A stretch of DNA of 64,000 bases from CAVQMB01 sp963713445. Its GTDB lineage: Bacteria > Pseudomonadota > Gammaproteobacteria > Competibacterales > Competibacteraceae. Made by a program: the position numbers and the translations under genes. This document shows positions 1 to 9,354 of this stretch, one piece after another. Numbering within the stretch: position 1 is the first letter of the stretch; every line of letters starts with the position of its first letter. The stretch lies in NCBI GenBank assembly GCA_963713445.1, contig CAVQMB010000003.1, positions 62,001-126,000 of the forward strand, in the 5' to 3' direction. Below the pieces are notes generated by a model, which ran no database searches, was not told the DNA's origin, and worked only from the letters and a program-made list of their open reading frames with translations.

Positions 1-317
1 GTGTGCTGGTTGTCGGCAGCGGGGCCGCGACCCATAATCTGCGCGACTTTCGCGGTCAGTCGGAGGACAGCGTGCCACCGGCGTACGCCCGGGCTTTCGC
101 CGACTGGCTGGCCGATACCGTGGTCAACGGCAGCACCGTCCAGCTACGCGACTATCGTTCCCAGGCGCCCGAGGCGGTATCCAATCATCCCACCGAGGAG
201 CACTATCTGCCGCTGCTCGCCGCCCGTGGTGCCGCGCTGAACGAACCCGCGCGCGCGCTGCACCGCAGCTATTGCTACGGCATCCTGGCAATGGACAACT
301 ACGCGTTCGGCGATTGA
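1..317 (+). CDS. DODA-type extradiol ring-cleavage dioxygenase, C-terminal part
   Basis: Only the last ~104 residues are inside the window; the gene begins upstream. The fragment carries hallmarks of the class III extradiol dioxygenase family (4,5-DOPA dioxygenase, YgiD-like): VGSGAATHNLRDF near the visible start, NHPTEEHYLPLL in the middle and a C-terminal YCYGILAMDNYAF. These non-haem iron/zinc enzymes open catechol-type rings next to the hydroxyls. The stop is TGA at 315-317. The gene converges on tenA, leaving 92 nt between stops. Substrate cannot be told from the fragment. Confidence 0.85.
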   Translation, partial: VLVVGSGAATHNLRDFRGQSEDSVPPAYARAFADWLADTVVNGSTVQLRDYRSQAPEAVSNHPTEEHYLPLLAARGAALNEPARALHRSYCYGILAMDNYAFGD

Positions 318-409
318 TACGCAGACTGACACGGCTCGACCACAATCTCATCACGCAGCGATCCGGCGATGGCACGGTGTTGTGCTGGGCCACCGCCCAG
401 CAGCAGGTG

Positions 410-1033
410 CTAGCGCCGGGTCCACGCGGCCGCGAAAAAATCCAGCTCGCACTGCATGGCATAGCGGTAAGTGTGATGCAGCGCGACCGTATCAACGGCG
501 TAGCGCTCGACCAGTCCGTCCAGTTCCTCCGCCAACGCCTTGAAGTCCTCGCTCTGGTACGTCTCGATCCAGGCCGCAAAGGCATGATCCGGGATACCGT
601 CCCGGGCGAGGCTCTGACCCAGGAACGCGTACAGCCGCATGCACGGCGACATCGCCGCAGCCGCCGTGCCGGTATCGGTGGCCCAGGCCGTCGCCAGCAG
701 GAAGTCCGTGTAGCGGCGGGTCGCGGCGTCGGCCTCGACGTGCTCCATATCCACACCCCACTGCGCCGCATAGTCGGCGTGCAGCGTCAGTTCCCTGAGT
801 ACCCCCGCGGTGAGCTCATGCAGCGTCCGGAAGCCGTCCCAGTCCGGTGCCTTGGCCGCGGCGATGCTGTAACCGCGGGCGAAGGCCCGCAGAAAGAACG
901 CATCCTGACCGACGTAGTAGGCAAACGCCGGCCGCGGCAAGCTGCCCCCGGCGATGCCCTGCACAAACGGATGCTCCAGGCAGGCCTGGGCAAGATCGCG
1001 GTTGCTGTTCCAGAGAGTGGCGGACAGAATCAT
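410..1033 (-). CDS. tenA: TenA family aminopyrimidine aminohydrolase / thiaminase II
   Basis: A 207-residue all-helical protein of normal length for TenA, which salvages thiamin breakdown products by hydrolysing aminopyrimidines. Visible family residues are the active-site cysteine in SPCMRLYAF (C131), Asp44 in YVGQDAFF and the C-terminal glutamate in QCELDFF (E196). It is the last gene of a minus-strand series behind a TauABC-like transporter and an amidase. Thiamin precursor transporters (ThiXYZ) belong to the same ABC family, so the whole unit could serve thiamin-pyrimidine salvage rather than sulfonates; the cysteate-lyase-like gene at the head of the unit argues the other way. Confidence 0.88.
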   Translation of the reverse strand: MILSATLWNSNRDLAQACLEHPFVQGIAGGSLPRPAFAYYVGQDAFFLRAFARGYSIAAAKAPDWDGFRTLHELTAGVLRELTLHADYAAQWGVDMEHVEADAATRRYTDFLLATAWATDTGTAAAAMSPCMRLYAFLGQSLARDGIPDHAFAAWIETYQSEDFKALAEELDGLVERYAVDTVALHHTYRYAMQCELDFFAAAWTRR

Positions 1034-1106
1034 GACGATGGAGGCACCCGGAAGCCTGTGACCGGTTGCTCACGTTAGCACCGCACCGCCGTCGGGGCCA
1101 GCGGGG

Positions 1107-1946
1107 TCAGACCTGCCCTTTCCAGGGCACCAGGACTTTCTCGATATAACGCATCAGCAGATCAAACACGTAAGCGATGACCCCGATCACCAGAATGCCC
1201 ACGATGACCACCGGCGTGTTGAGAAAATTCGCCGCCGACAGAACCATATGGCCGATACCGACGCTCGCCGCCACCATCTCCGCGGCCACCAGTGTGGTCC
1301 AGCCGAAGCCGATACCGACGCGCATGCCGGTGAGTATCTCCGGCAGTGCACCCCGCAGAATCACATGCCAGATCACCTGCTTGCGGGTAGCGCCCAACGA
1401 GTACGCCACCTGGATCTGCTCGATGGCGACCGAACGGACCCCGGCCCGGGTATTGAGAACCACAGGCGCGAACACGGACAAGTAAATGAGCACCACCTTC
1501 TGCAACTCACCAATACCGAGCCAGATGATCGTCAGCGGCAGATAGGCCAGCGGTGGGATCGGCCGGTAAAACTCGATCATCGGATCGAAAATACCGCGGG
1601 CCACCCGGTTCATGCCCATCGCAATACCGGTGGGTATGGCAAACAGACAGGCAAAGAAGAACGCGCCGAACACACGCCACAGACTCCACGCCACGTGTCC
1701 GAACAGCGTATCCCCGGCATAGCGCGTGTGGGTGAGGCTGACCATCTTGTCATACACCTCCACCGGCCCGGGCAGGAACAGCGGCGAGATCCAGTGCAGG
1801 CTGGTGGAGGCCAGCCAGGCCAGCAACAGCAGGATTACCGTGATAACACTGATCGCCGCGCTTCGGCCTTTGCCGGGCGCCCCGAATTCGCCCCCCGGCT
1901 GGGTTGACGGGTTACCACCGATGAGTTTCCTGAGCCGACTACTCAT
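1107..1946 (-). CDS. ABC transporter permease, TauC/SsuC type
   Basis: 279 residues with about six hydrophobic segments and the BPD_transp_1 cytoplasmic loop ending SLGATRKQVIWHVILRGALPEI (EAA loop). The motif YRPIPPLAYLPL is typical of TauC/SsuC/ThiX permeases. The first ~30 residues form a hydrophilic Gly/Pro-rich N-terminus before the first membrane span. It lies 93 nt downstream of the ATPase gene and 73 nt upstream of tenA on the same strand. It would form the membrane channel for the importer encoded at 1.1-5.3 kb. Substrate class (sulfonate, nitrate, pyrimidine) is not decided by sequence alone. Confidence 0.9.
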   Translation of the reverse strand: MSSRLRKLIGGNPSTQPGGEFGAPGKGRSAAISVITVILLLLAWLASTSLHWISPLFLPGPVEVYDKMVSLTHTRYAGDTLFGHVAWSLWRVFGAFFFACLFAIPTGIAMGMNRVARGIFDPMIEFYRPIPPLAYLPLTIIWLGIGELQKVVLIYLSVFAPVVLNTRAGVRSVAIEQIQVAYSLGATRKQVIWHVILRGALPEILTGMRVGIGFGWTTLVAAEMVAASVGIGHMVLSAANFLNTPVVIVGILVIGVIAYVFDLLMRYIEKVLVPWKGQV

Positions 1947-2039
1947 AAAAGCGCCCCCTATTGTTTGGTGCAGTTCGAGACCTGAGACCGTTCACCCACA
2001 TGCGCTCCAGTGCCCTCTCTTCGTGGCGCTGTAACGGGC

Positions 2040-2825
2040 TCAGGTCATCGGGCTATGGCCATGAATGACGCTGACGATGTCCTCGCGGGCTTTGATGAAC
2101 TCGGGGTCCGACTTCACGGCCCTGGCATCACCCGATTCCAGGTAGCGATAACAGAACCCGAATTCGCGGGTCTCGATGATCCGGCCCGGCCGGGGTGACA
2201 TGATGCACAGCCGATTCCCCATGAACAGCGCCTCCTCGACACTGTGCGTGATAAAGAACACGGTTTTCCTGGTCTCGCGCCAGATATCCAGGATCAGGGC
2301 CTGCATGGCTTCCCGGGTAAACGCATCCAGAGCACCCAGGGGTTCGTCCATCAACAGCATCTCCGGTTCATTGGCAAGCGCGCGGGCCAGTCCCACGCGC
2401 TGCTGCATCCCTCCCGAGAGGTTGTAGACCGGATGCCGGGCAAACCCGTCCAGTCCGACCATCTTCAGATGACGCAGCGCGATTTCCTGACATTCACGGC
2501 GCGGCAACCCACGCAGCTTGGGTCCGAACGCGACATTGTCGGCAACATCCAGCCACGGCAGCAAGGCATGCTTCTGAAACACGACACCGCGATCGCGACC
2601 GGGACCGCTGATGGCATTTCCGTTGAGCAGTATGCGGCCGCCACTGGGCGCTATGAAGCCGGCCAGCAGCTTCAACAGCGTCGTTTTGCCGCATCCCGAC
2701 GCGCCCAGGGCAATCGTGAAATCACCTTCGTCCATCGTGCAGTGAACATCCTGCAAGGCCTGGACATTCTTGCCCCCCTGCGACGGATACTCGACTGAAA
2801 CGCCATCAATCACCAATGTGGTCAT
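2040..2825 (-). CDS. ABC transporter ATP-binding protein, TauB/SsuB type
   Basis: The start at MTTLVIDGVSV is chosen because the open frame upstream (to 2882) runs into the amidase end without homology. The ~261-residue product has Walker A (GASGCGKTT), Q-loop (VFQKHALLPW), ABC signature (LSGGMQQR), Walker B (MLLMDEP) and the H-loop (FITHSVEEA). The pattern DRGVVFQ...LLPWL is characteristic of TauB/SsuB. The C-terminal ~40 residues after the nucleotide-binding domain are typical for the family. It powers the permease at 1107-1946. Confidence 0.92.
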   Translation of the reverse strand: MTTLVIDGVSVEYPSQGGKNVQALQDVHCTMDEGDFTIALGASGCGKTTLLKLLAGFIAPSGGRILLNGNAISGPGRDRGVVFQKHALLPWLDVADNVAFGPKLRGLPRRECQEIALRHLKMVGLDGFARHPVYNLSGGMQQRVGLARALANEPEMLLMDEPLGALDAFTREAMQALILDIWRETRKTVFFITHSVEEALFMGNRLCIMSPRPGRIIETREFGFCYRYLESGDARAVKSDPEFIKAREDIVSVIHGHSPMT

Positions 2826-2891
2826 GTCGTCAATCCTGCTTGTCGGTTTCAGGTTATCCCAGGCGCGGTCGCAACTCGCCATTCAGATACG

Positions 2892-4253
2892 TCAGCGACC
2901 GGGAAGGCTGTCGAACACGGTCTCCAGCGCCGCTGCAACCGCCAGGAGTTCGGCGTCGCGGCCGTTGCGTCCCATAATCTGGAAACCAATCGGCAAATCG
3001 TCATCCGCTCGAAAGATAGGCAACGAAATACCACACTGCTGGAACAGGTTGCCCGGGCGGGTATTCTGGGTGGCCAGTATGTTCCATGCACTGCCCGCGT
3101 CGACGTCGGTAATCCCGTCAAGCGCCACGGGCAAGCAGGGCATGGTGGGCATGATCCAGCCATCCAGTCCCACCATGCTCTGGTCGACGGCCCGTGCCAG
3201 CGCCAGGTGCCGACGGTACAGCTCGACGTATTCCACCGCCTTGACGTCGATACCCAGGCGGGCACGTGCGAACGCCACCGGATCAATGCGGTCCCGACCC
3301 GCCAGAAACCGGTCCACGCCAACCGTGGCGAGAAATTCAACCGGTATCATCTTGGCGAACACGGCATCAATCTCGGCCGCCTCGGGGACATGGATCGGGA
3401 CCACTTCGGCACCGGCCTCGCGCAGCCTGCCCTCGGCCCATTCAAACCCCGCGGCGACCGCCGGCTGAAGATTGTCGAAGTAGTGTTCCACCGGTCTACC
3501 GAGACGCAGACCGGCCACCGGGCGCCGGGCTATGGGTTCGCCGGGCACCAGGGCGCCGTAGAATTGCTGCAAATCATTCACTGAGCGACTGAACACCCCC
3601 ACGGAATCGAAGGTCGGCGCCAGCGGAAACACGCCTTCATTGGACCAGAGCCGATTGCTGGCCTTGTAGCCCACGACGCCGCAACACGCGGCCGGCTGCC
3701 GGACCGACCCACCCGTGTCGGAGCCCAGGGCGATGGCGCACAAGCCCGCGGCAACCGCGACTGCCGAGCCACCGCTGGACCCGCCGGGGGTCCGGTGTAT
3801 TCCGGCGTCACAGGGATTCCATGGCGAATCGTGGGCCAGATTGATAGTGCCGAGGGCAAACTCGGTCATCCGGGTCTTGCCCAGTATCACCGCACCGGCG
3901 CGCCGCAGGTCGGACACCAGGGGCCCCTGCCGCGGTTCGATATCGCTGACATCGAGGGTGCTGCCCAGCGTCATCGGCATACCCTCGACCGCGTACAAGT
4001 CCTTCAGGGCAATCGGAACGCCCATCAGCGGACCCAGGTCGATGCCCGCACCCAGCGCCCTGTCCAATGCCGCGGCGGCGCTGGTCGCCGCCGCGGCAGC
4101 GACGTGGCTGAACGCGCCCAGTTTAGGATCGATCGCCGCGATCCGGTCCAGAAACGCTGCAGTCATCTGCTGGCTACTGGTCGCGCCCCGCCGCAGCCTG
4201 TGGGCGACATCACTGAGCGCAGCTTGGGTCGTATCCCGGTAATGGGTTCTCAT
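2892..4253 (-). CDS. Amidase signature family hydrolase
   Basis: 453 residues with the full Ser-cisSer-Lys machinery: Lys84 in IALKDLY, the glycine-serine stretch TPGGSSGGSAVAV around residues 155-167, and the nucleophile in GSDTGGSVRQPA (Ser183). Family members hydrolyse carboxamides (GatA, AtzF, allophanate or aryl amidases). It sits inside the ABC transporter unit between the binding protein and ATPase genes, so it probably acts on the imported compound or a product of it, for example releasing ammonia from an amide. No signal peptide is visible, so cytoplasmic action is expected. Confidence 0.9.
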   Translation of the reverse strand: MRTHYRDTTQAALSDVAHRLRRGATSSQQMTAAFLDRIAAIDPKLGAFSHVAAAAATSAAAALDRALGAGIDLGPLMGVPIALKDLYAVEGMPMTLGSTLDVSDIEPRQGPLVSDLRRAGAVILGKTRMTEFALGTINLAHDSPWNPCDAGIHRTPGGSSGGSAVAVAAGLCAIALGSDTGGSVRQPAACCGVVGYKASNRLWSNEGVFPLAPTFDSVGVFSRSVNDLQQFYGALVPGEPIARRPVAGLRLGRPVEHYFDNLQPAVAAGFEWAEGRLREAGAEVVPIHVPEAAEIDAVFAKMIPVEFLATVGVDRFLAGRDRIDPVAFARARLGIDVKAVEYVELYRRHLALARAVDQSMVGLDGWIMPTMPCLPVALDGITDVDAGSAWNILATQNTRPGNLFQQCGISLPIFRADDDLPIGFQIMGRNGRDAELLAVAAALETVFDSLPGR

Positions 4254-4273
4254 AATGCGTCTTCAAACTGAAC

Positions 4274-4298
4274 GAGGGCTGGCTTCACGCCAGCCCTC
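4274..4298 (-). promoter_or_regulatory. Intercistronic hairpin between binding-protein gene and amidase
   Basis: A perfect 10-bp stem (GAGGGCTGGC / GCCAGCCCTC) with a 5-nt loop TTCAC lies between the stop of the periplasmic binding-protein gene (4325) and the amidase start (4253). There is no T-run, so it is not a standard terminator. Such hairpins after binding-protein genes commonly protect the upstream message or attenuate the downstream genes; that role here is inference. Confidence 0.6.
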
Positions 4299-4324
4299 TC
4301 GTTAGCTGAAGTCAGACCTTATGC

Positions 4325-5341
4325 TTACTGGGCCTGCTGTGCCTTTTTCGCCCACTTGTCGGTGACATAGGCATTGTAGTCAGGTAAAACTTCCGATATC
4401 TGACCGGCTTTTTTGAGGAACTCGGCACTCACACGGATACTGTGCGCAGCGCCGCCGCCGAGCCATTTCGGGGAGATTTCGTCAGCCAGGGAGGCATAAT
4501 CGTAGGATGCCAGTTCCGCGGGCACACCTTTGGCGTCGACGCCCATAAACTTGGCAATACTCTGCACCATCGGTGAATCCGCAGTCCACTTTGCTTTGTT
4601 GTCCTGATAGTCCTTAACATTCTCGGCAATCTTCCTGACCAACGTCACCATAAAATCAGGATGGGCATTAGCCCAGTCCGTCCTGGCCACCAGGCCATTG
4701 AAGGTGCAGACCTTCCATTTGTCGCAAATCTGTTTGGAGCTGATGAAAACCTTGCCCGTCTCTTTGATTCTGTTCAGAGCCGGCGGCCAGATAAATGCCG
4801 CGTCGATGTTTTTCTGCCGCCACGCGGCGACGATCGCGTTCGGCTGCATGTCGTAGACGTGCACTTTATCGACCGGAATGCCCCAGTGCTCCAGTGCGAC
4901 GTGAAGGTCGAGGTCAGACGTCGACGCCTGCGGCGTGGCCAGCCGCTTGCCGACGATATCGGCGGGCTTTTCGATACCAGAGCCATTGCGTACCACCATT
5001 TCCTCGCTCTGGCCGATCCCTTCCAGAATCCAGAACAACTGGATCGGGAGTTGATGACTGACCGCTGCCGCGATCGGCGTGGACCCCGCCATCGCGATCT
5101 GGACATCGCCTGAGGCCATCGCCGAGATGACCTGGGAGCCGGAGGTAAACAGCTTCCAGTGGATCGTGTAGCCGGTCGCCTTGGAGAAGGTACCGTCGGC
5201 AATAGGATATTTCCACAAATTATCGTTGAGCTGATAACCGATGGTCACCGTTTTTGTCGCGGCTTGTACGGGCTGCGCTGCAACGATACCCAGGGCAGCA
5301 ACCGCCATCACAGCATGCAGACAATGCTTGAACAATCTCAT
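4325..5341 (-). CDS. ABC transporter periplasmic substrate-binding protein, TauA type
   Basis: The start MRLFKHCLHAVMAVAALG is preceded by a strong AGGAGGG ribosome site and begins a classic signal peptide cleaved near VQAA. The ~338-residue mature domain has the NMT1/TauA fold pattern (VTIGYQ, SGSQVISAMASGDVQIAMAG, ADIVGKRLATPQAS). It captures the substrate in the periplasm for the permease and ATPase encoded downstream. The motif SKQICDKWKVCTFNGLVAR resembles taurine-binding proteins. The neighbour at 5437 (cysteate lyase relative) makes an organosulfonate the favoured ligand, but this is inference. Confidence 0.9.
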   Translation of the reverse strand: MRLFKHCLHAVMAVAALGIVAAQPVQAATKTVTIGYQLNDNLWKYPIADGTFSKATGYTIHWKLFTSGSQVISAMASGDVQIAMAGSTPIAAAVSHQLPIQLFWILEGIGQSEEMVVRNGSGIEKPADIVGKRLATPQASTSDLDLHVALEHWGIPVDKVHVYDMQPNAIVAAWRQKNIDAAFIWPPALNRIKETGKVFISSKQICDKWKVCTFNGLVARTDWANAHPDFMVTLVRKIAENVKDYQDNKAKWTADSPMVQSIAKFMGVDAKGVPAELASYDYASLADEISPKWLGGGAAHSIRVSAEFLKKAGQISEVLPDYNAYVTDKWAKKAQQAQ

Positions 5342-5436
5342 GTCAATCCCTCCTGAACACACCTTAGCTATCACCTTTATACCCCAACCGCTATTGCAGG
5401 CGGCCGGATGCTGGTACTACGGGTAGTGAATACCTC

Positions 5437-6459
5437 TTATGCCGATGATTTCAGATAATCAGGCAACGCAAACGCGTCGATATAGCCAAACAGGCCGGCA
5501 CTGCCTCCCGTGTGCACAAACACGATATTCTGATCGCGGATGAATTTGCCTTTCCGAACCAGATCGATCAGACCCGCCATACCTTTACCGGAGTATACCG
5601 GGTCCAGCAGAATGCCTTCGAGACGGGCCAGCAGTTCTATCGCCTCTTTCATCCCGGGGGTGGGAACACCGTAACCCTCCCCCACGTAATCACAATTGGC
5701 CACCACATCGGCTCTGTCAACCACGTTGCCGATACCGAGGTAAGCCGCAACGCGCTGAGCCAACCCGAACACGTTAGCTTCTTGTTGCGCCCGCGGCGCG
5801 CGCACGCCAATGCCGAGCACGGGAATGCCCGCGTGGCAGGCGCTGAGCCCCGTCACCAGGCCGGCCTGCGTACCGGCGCTGCCGGTCGCGTGCACGATAT
5901 GGTCAACCGGCAAACCGGTGTCATTGATTTGGCCCAGCAGCTCCATGGCCGCATTGACGTAGCCCAAGGCGCCGATCTCATTGGAACCGCCACCCGGTAT
6001 CACGTAAGGGCGTTTCCCGATCGCCCGCAAGCGCTCGGCAAGCAACTCCATTTCCCCGGCCATATCAGCGTTGCCGGGGCGCCGCGATACCGTCGCCCCA
6101 TGCAGTTGATCCAGAAACACGTTGCCGCTGTAGTTGTAGTTGTGCGACGGGTCCCCGGTACGATCCTCCAGCAGGATATGACACGCCATGCCAAGCTTAG
6201 CGGCGGCGGCAGCGGTTTGACGGGCATGGTTGGACTGGGTGGCGCCCTGCGTGATCACCACATCGGCGTTGTGCGCAAGCGCATCGGCCATCAGGAATTC
6301 CAGCTTCCGGGTCTTGTTGCCGCCGGTCGACAATCCGGTGCAGTCGTCGCGTTTAATCCAGATCGTCGGCCCACCGAGATGGCGGCTCAGGTTTTGCAAG
6401 GGCTCGAGCGGAGTGGGTAGATGCGCGAAACGCAATCGCTTGAAGCGTGACAGATTCAT
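5437..6459 (-). CDS. cuyA: D-cysteine desulfhydrase / L-cysteate sulfo-lyase family PLP enzyme
   Basis: 340 residues of the ACC deaminase/D-cysteine desulfhydrase PLP family. Visible landmarks are the N-terminal FAHLPTPLEPL, the PLP-lysine region STGGNKTRKLEF (Lys49), TQGATQSNHARQTAAAA, VIPGGGSNEIGALGY and a C-terminal HTGGSAGLFGY. L-cysteate sulfo-lyase (CuyA) and DcyD are close paralogues; the former converts L-cysteate to pyruvate, sulfite and ammonia. Placement at the head of a taurine-type transporter operon and divergent from a LysR gene favours CuyA, but the two cannot be separated with certainty by eye. Confidence 0.8.
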   Translation of the reverse strand: MNLSRFKRLRFAHLPTPLEPLQNLSRHLGGPTIWIKRDDCTGLSTGGNKTRKLEFLMADALAHNADVVITQGATQSNHARQTAAAAAKLGMACHILLEDRTGDPSHNYNYSGNVFLDQLHGATVSRRPGNADMAGEMELLAERLRAIGKRPYVIPGGGSNEIGALGYVNAAMELLGQINDTGLPVDHIVHATGSAGTQAGLVTGLSACHAGIPVLGIGVRAPRAQQEANVFGLAQRVAAYLGIGNVVDRADVVANCDYVGEGYGVPTPGMKEAIELLARLEGILLDPVYSGKGMAGLIDLVRKGKFIRDQNIVFVHTGGSAGLFGYIDAFALPDYLKSSA

Positions 6460-6707
6460 GGGCGCTCCGGAACAGGTGGCCGCCGCAAAACGCGGGTTAG
6501 GTGATAACGTGCATCGCCGGCGACGGCAATCGCATTACTGGTTCCCGCCCGATCGCACGGAAGGCAATTCAGCATATGGTTTGCCCGCGTCGACTTGATT
6601 GCTTTTTATGTTAGGTTCGGGCATCCGCTACGACCAATGCGAATATCCTTGGCCCTTATCGAGTTTTTGCATGATGATGGCCATGGCACCCCATCCGGAG
6701 CTGTGCA

Positions 6708-7643
6708 ATGAAGCTCGCCTGGTTTGAAGATTTCCTGATGCTGGTCGAGGCGGGAACGTTCTCGAAGGCAGCCGCACTGCGCAACGTCAGTCAGCCGGCC
6801 TTCTCGCGCCGGATTCAAATGCTCGAACACTGGCTCGGCATCAAGCTCGTCGACCGGCACAGTCCGCGCTTCGCCTTGACCCCCGTGGCGGTGCGCTTCG
6901 AACCGGAGATACGCAACCTGCTGCGCCAGTTTCACGAGCTGCGGGCGCAAATGCAGGGCGATGCCGTTGCCGACAAGCGCGTTACGGTGGTGACCCAGCA
7001 TGCGCTGACGGTCAGCTATGTGCCGCAACTACTTCACTTTCTTGGTTCGCATTTCGGGACCTCAGCGTTCCAGGTCCGTACCGGCGGCCGGGATGAGTGC
7101 ATCGCCCAGCTACTCGATCATCAGGCCCATCTGATGCTGTGCTTCGAGATCGATAGCCAGCCAATGCCGCAGCCGGTGGCCAGTATGGATCACCTGGTCA
7201 TCGGCAGCGAGCAATTGCTGCCGGTTGTCGCCACGGACGCTGCCGGCCAGCCGCTGCATCGCCCGCAAACAGGTGTCGGCTGCAAGCTTCTGCAATACCC
7301 CGACGACAGCTTTCTCGGTCATGTCGTCAGGACTCACTGCCTGCCGGATCTGAACAGGCGCTGCAAGCCCGAAACCGTGTGCGAGTCCGCGTTCACCGTG
7401 GCTCTGCGGCAAATGGCCCTGGCTGGCATGGGTATCGCGTGGCTACCTTACGGCCTGGTCAAGCACGACATCGACACCGGTGCATTGACCCCACTGCTGG
7501 GTATTCTGGATGCGCCGCTGCTGCCAATATCGCTCTACCGCAGCCCTGCCGGCGATGCATCAGCACCGGACGCCATCTGGCAACTGTTCGAAGCGCAGTG
7601 GGAGGTTACCTACAGCGGGATCCCGACGCCGCCGGAATTGTAG
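6708..7643 (+). CDS. LysR family transcriptional regulator
   Basis: 311 residues with the N-terminal LysR winged helix (FEDFLMLVEAGTFSKAAALRNVSQPAFSRRIQMLEHWLG, positions ~5-43) and a C-terminal periplasmic-binding-like effector domain. It is transcribed divergently from the desulfhydrase/sulfo-lyase gene across a 248-bp intergenic region (6460-6707), the usual LysR arrangement for controlling the neighbouring catabolic operon. Start ATG at 6708 follows GGAGCTGTGCA. The likely target is the minus-strand unit 6459-410, with the substrate or a degradation product as inducer. Confidence 0.9.
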   Translation: MKLAWFEDFLMLVEAGTFSKAAALRNVSQPAFSRRIQMLEHWLGIKLVDRHSPRFALTPVAVRFEPEIRNLLRQFHELRAQMQGDAVADKRVTVVTQHALTVSYVPQLLHFLGSHFGTSAFQVRTGGRDECIAQLLDHQAHLMLCFEIDSQPMPQPVASMDHLVIGSEQLLPVVATDAAGQPLHRPQTGVGCKLLQYPDDSFLGHVVRTHCLPDLNRRCKPETVCESAFTVALRQMALAGMGIAWLPYGLVKHDIDTGALTPLLGILDAPLLPISLYRSPAGDASAPDAIWQLFEAQWEVTYSGIPTPPEL

Positions 7644-7725
7644 CTGGCGATAACCCTTCATGCCGTTGTGGGGGCTGTTTATACAACTGGCCTAACTGGC
7701 GCCACCGGCTGCCGGCAACCTGGCG

Positions 7726-9354
7726 CTACCGCTCTCGCAGCAACGCAGCCCCTTTTTCACCCACCATCATCGCAGGTGCATTGATGTTGCCGGATGGGAT
7801 TAGCGGAAACACCGAGGCATCGATCACCCGCAGCCCGCTGGCACCGTAAACCCGCAACTTGGGATCGACAACGCTGAGACGGGGATCCGGCCCCATGGCA
7901 CAGGTGCCGCAGGGATGAAAGATCGAATAGATGTTCGCGCGCAGGTACGCCTCGACCTCGGCCCGGCCCTGCACCGCACTGCCCGGGCGATCCTCACGCC
8001 CGACGGCCGCCAGCGGCTGCTGCTGGCCCAGCTCGCGAATGGCATGAAAGGCCTCGACGGCCTCGTCCAGATCCGCCGCGTTAGCCAGCAGATCAAGACG
8101 GATAACCGGCGCCACCTGCGGATCAGCCGAGGCCAGCTCGATCCGGCCGCGACTGCGCGGATAGCACAGCGAGCCGGTAAGGCTGAATCGCGGCGTCGCA
8201 TCGACCTTGATCACCCGCATCCCACCCACGGCCGGCTTATCGTACGCCAGCGGGCAGAAATAGAGTTGCAGATTCGGGCGCGCACTGCCCGGCCGGGTAG
8301 TGATGAAACCACCGGCCTGATTAAGACTCAGCGCGAGAATCCCCCGCCGCAGCACCACGTATCGCAGGCCGGCCTTGAAACGGCCTCGCAGGCCGGCGAG
8401 CTCGCTGTTCAGGGTCGGCACGGTGGCCCGGTAAAACACATCAAAGCTGGCATGGTCCTGCAGGTTCGCGCCGACCGCGGGGGCATCGACACGCACGGGC
8501 ACACCGCGCTCCGCCAGCGGTCCGGCCGGGCCGATGCCGGAAAGCATGAGCAGCTTGGGTGAATTGATGGCGCCGGCACTGACGATCACCTCGCCGCGGC
8601 ATTCGGCCCGCCGCGCCTGCCCGCGCTGCGTGAACGCCACGCCGGCCGCCCGGTGCCCGTCGAACAGAATGGTGTCGGCTTCGGCCCCGGTCAGCACTGC
8701 GAGATTGGCGCGCCGTGCGGCCGGATCCAGATACGCGCTGGCCGACGACACCCGGCGTCCGCGCGCCGCAGTGATCTGGTAGTGGCCTACGCCGTCGCTG
8801 GTGGCGCCGTTGAGGTCCGGGTTGAAGTCGTAGCCGGCCGCGGCGGCGGCGGCGAAGAACACCCCGCACAGCGGATGAGCCTGGCCGGCAACGTCCGATA
8901 CCCGTACCGGCCCCCCGGCGCCATGCCAGGCGTCCGCACCCAGGGCGTGATGCTCCATCTTCCTATAAATCGGAAGCACGTCCCGCCAGCCCCAGCCCGG
9001 GTTACCCAATGCCTCCCAATCATCGAAGTCCTCCGGCCGGCCGCGGGCGTAGACCATGGCATTGATGGCGCTCGATCCGCCCAACACTTTGCCGCGCGGC
9101 ACGTACAGGCAGCGGTTGTTGAGCGCTGCGACCGGGGCACTGTGATAGCCCCAGTTCACCGTTGAATCGAAAAAGGTCTTGGCATAGCCCAACGGTATCT
9201 GCGTCCACAGACGGCGATGGCTCGGCCCGGCCTCCAGCAGCAACACCCGGGTCCGCGGGTCCTCGCTCAGCCGGCTGGCCACCACCGCCCCGGCCGACCC
9301 CGCACCGACGACGATGTAGTCGAAACAACCGATGCTGGACCGCTCGTCGGTCAT
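7726..9354 (-). CDS. GMC family FAD-dependent oxidoreductase (choline/alcohol dehydrogenase-like)
   Basis: 542 residues with the Rossmann FAD motif near the N-terminus (VVGAGSAGAVVASRLSE), the GMC signature 1 region (PRGKVLGGSSAINAMVYARG), signature 2 (GAINSPKLLMLSGIGP) and the C-terminal HPCGTCAMG...NINAPAMMVGEKGA substrate/FAD region. These enzymes oxidise alcohols, often choline, PEG or aromatic alcohols. It overlaps the LysR gene 9351-10238 by ATGA, so the two are cotranscribed. The adjacent plus-strand dehydratase and hydroxyacid dehydrogenase genes suggest a sugar-acid or polyol pathway. Confidence 0.9.
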   Translation of the reverse strand: MTDERSSIGCFDYIVVGAGSAGAVVASRLSEDPRTRVLLLEAGPSHRRLWTQIPLGYAKTFFDSTVNWGYHSAPVAALNNRCLYVPRGKVLGGSSAINAMVYARGRPEDFDDWEALGNPGWGWRDVLPIYRKMEHHALGADAWHGAGGPVRVSDVAGQAHPLCGVFFAAAAAAGYDFNPDLNGATSDGVGHYQITAARGRRVSSASAYLDPAARRANLAVLTGAEADTILFDGHRAAGVAFTQRGQARRAECRGEVIVSAGAINSPKLLMLSGIGPAGPLAERGVPVRVDAPAVGANLQDHASFDVFYRATVPTLNSELAGLRGRFKAGLRYVVLRRGILALSLNQAGGFITTRPGSARPNLQLYFCPLAYDKPAVGGMRVIKVDATPRFSLTGSLCYPRSRGRIELASADPQVAPVIRLDLLANAADLDEAVEAFHAIRELGQQQPLAAVGREDRPGSAVQGRAEVEAYLRANIYSIFHPCGTCAMGPDPRLSVVDPKLRVYGASGLRVIDASVFPLIPSGNINAPAMMVGEKGAALLRER

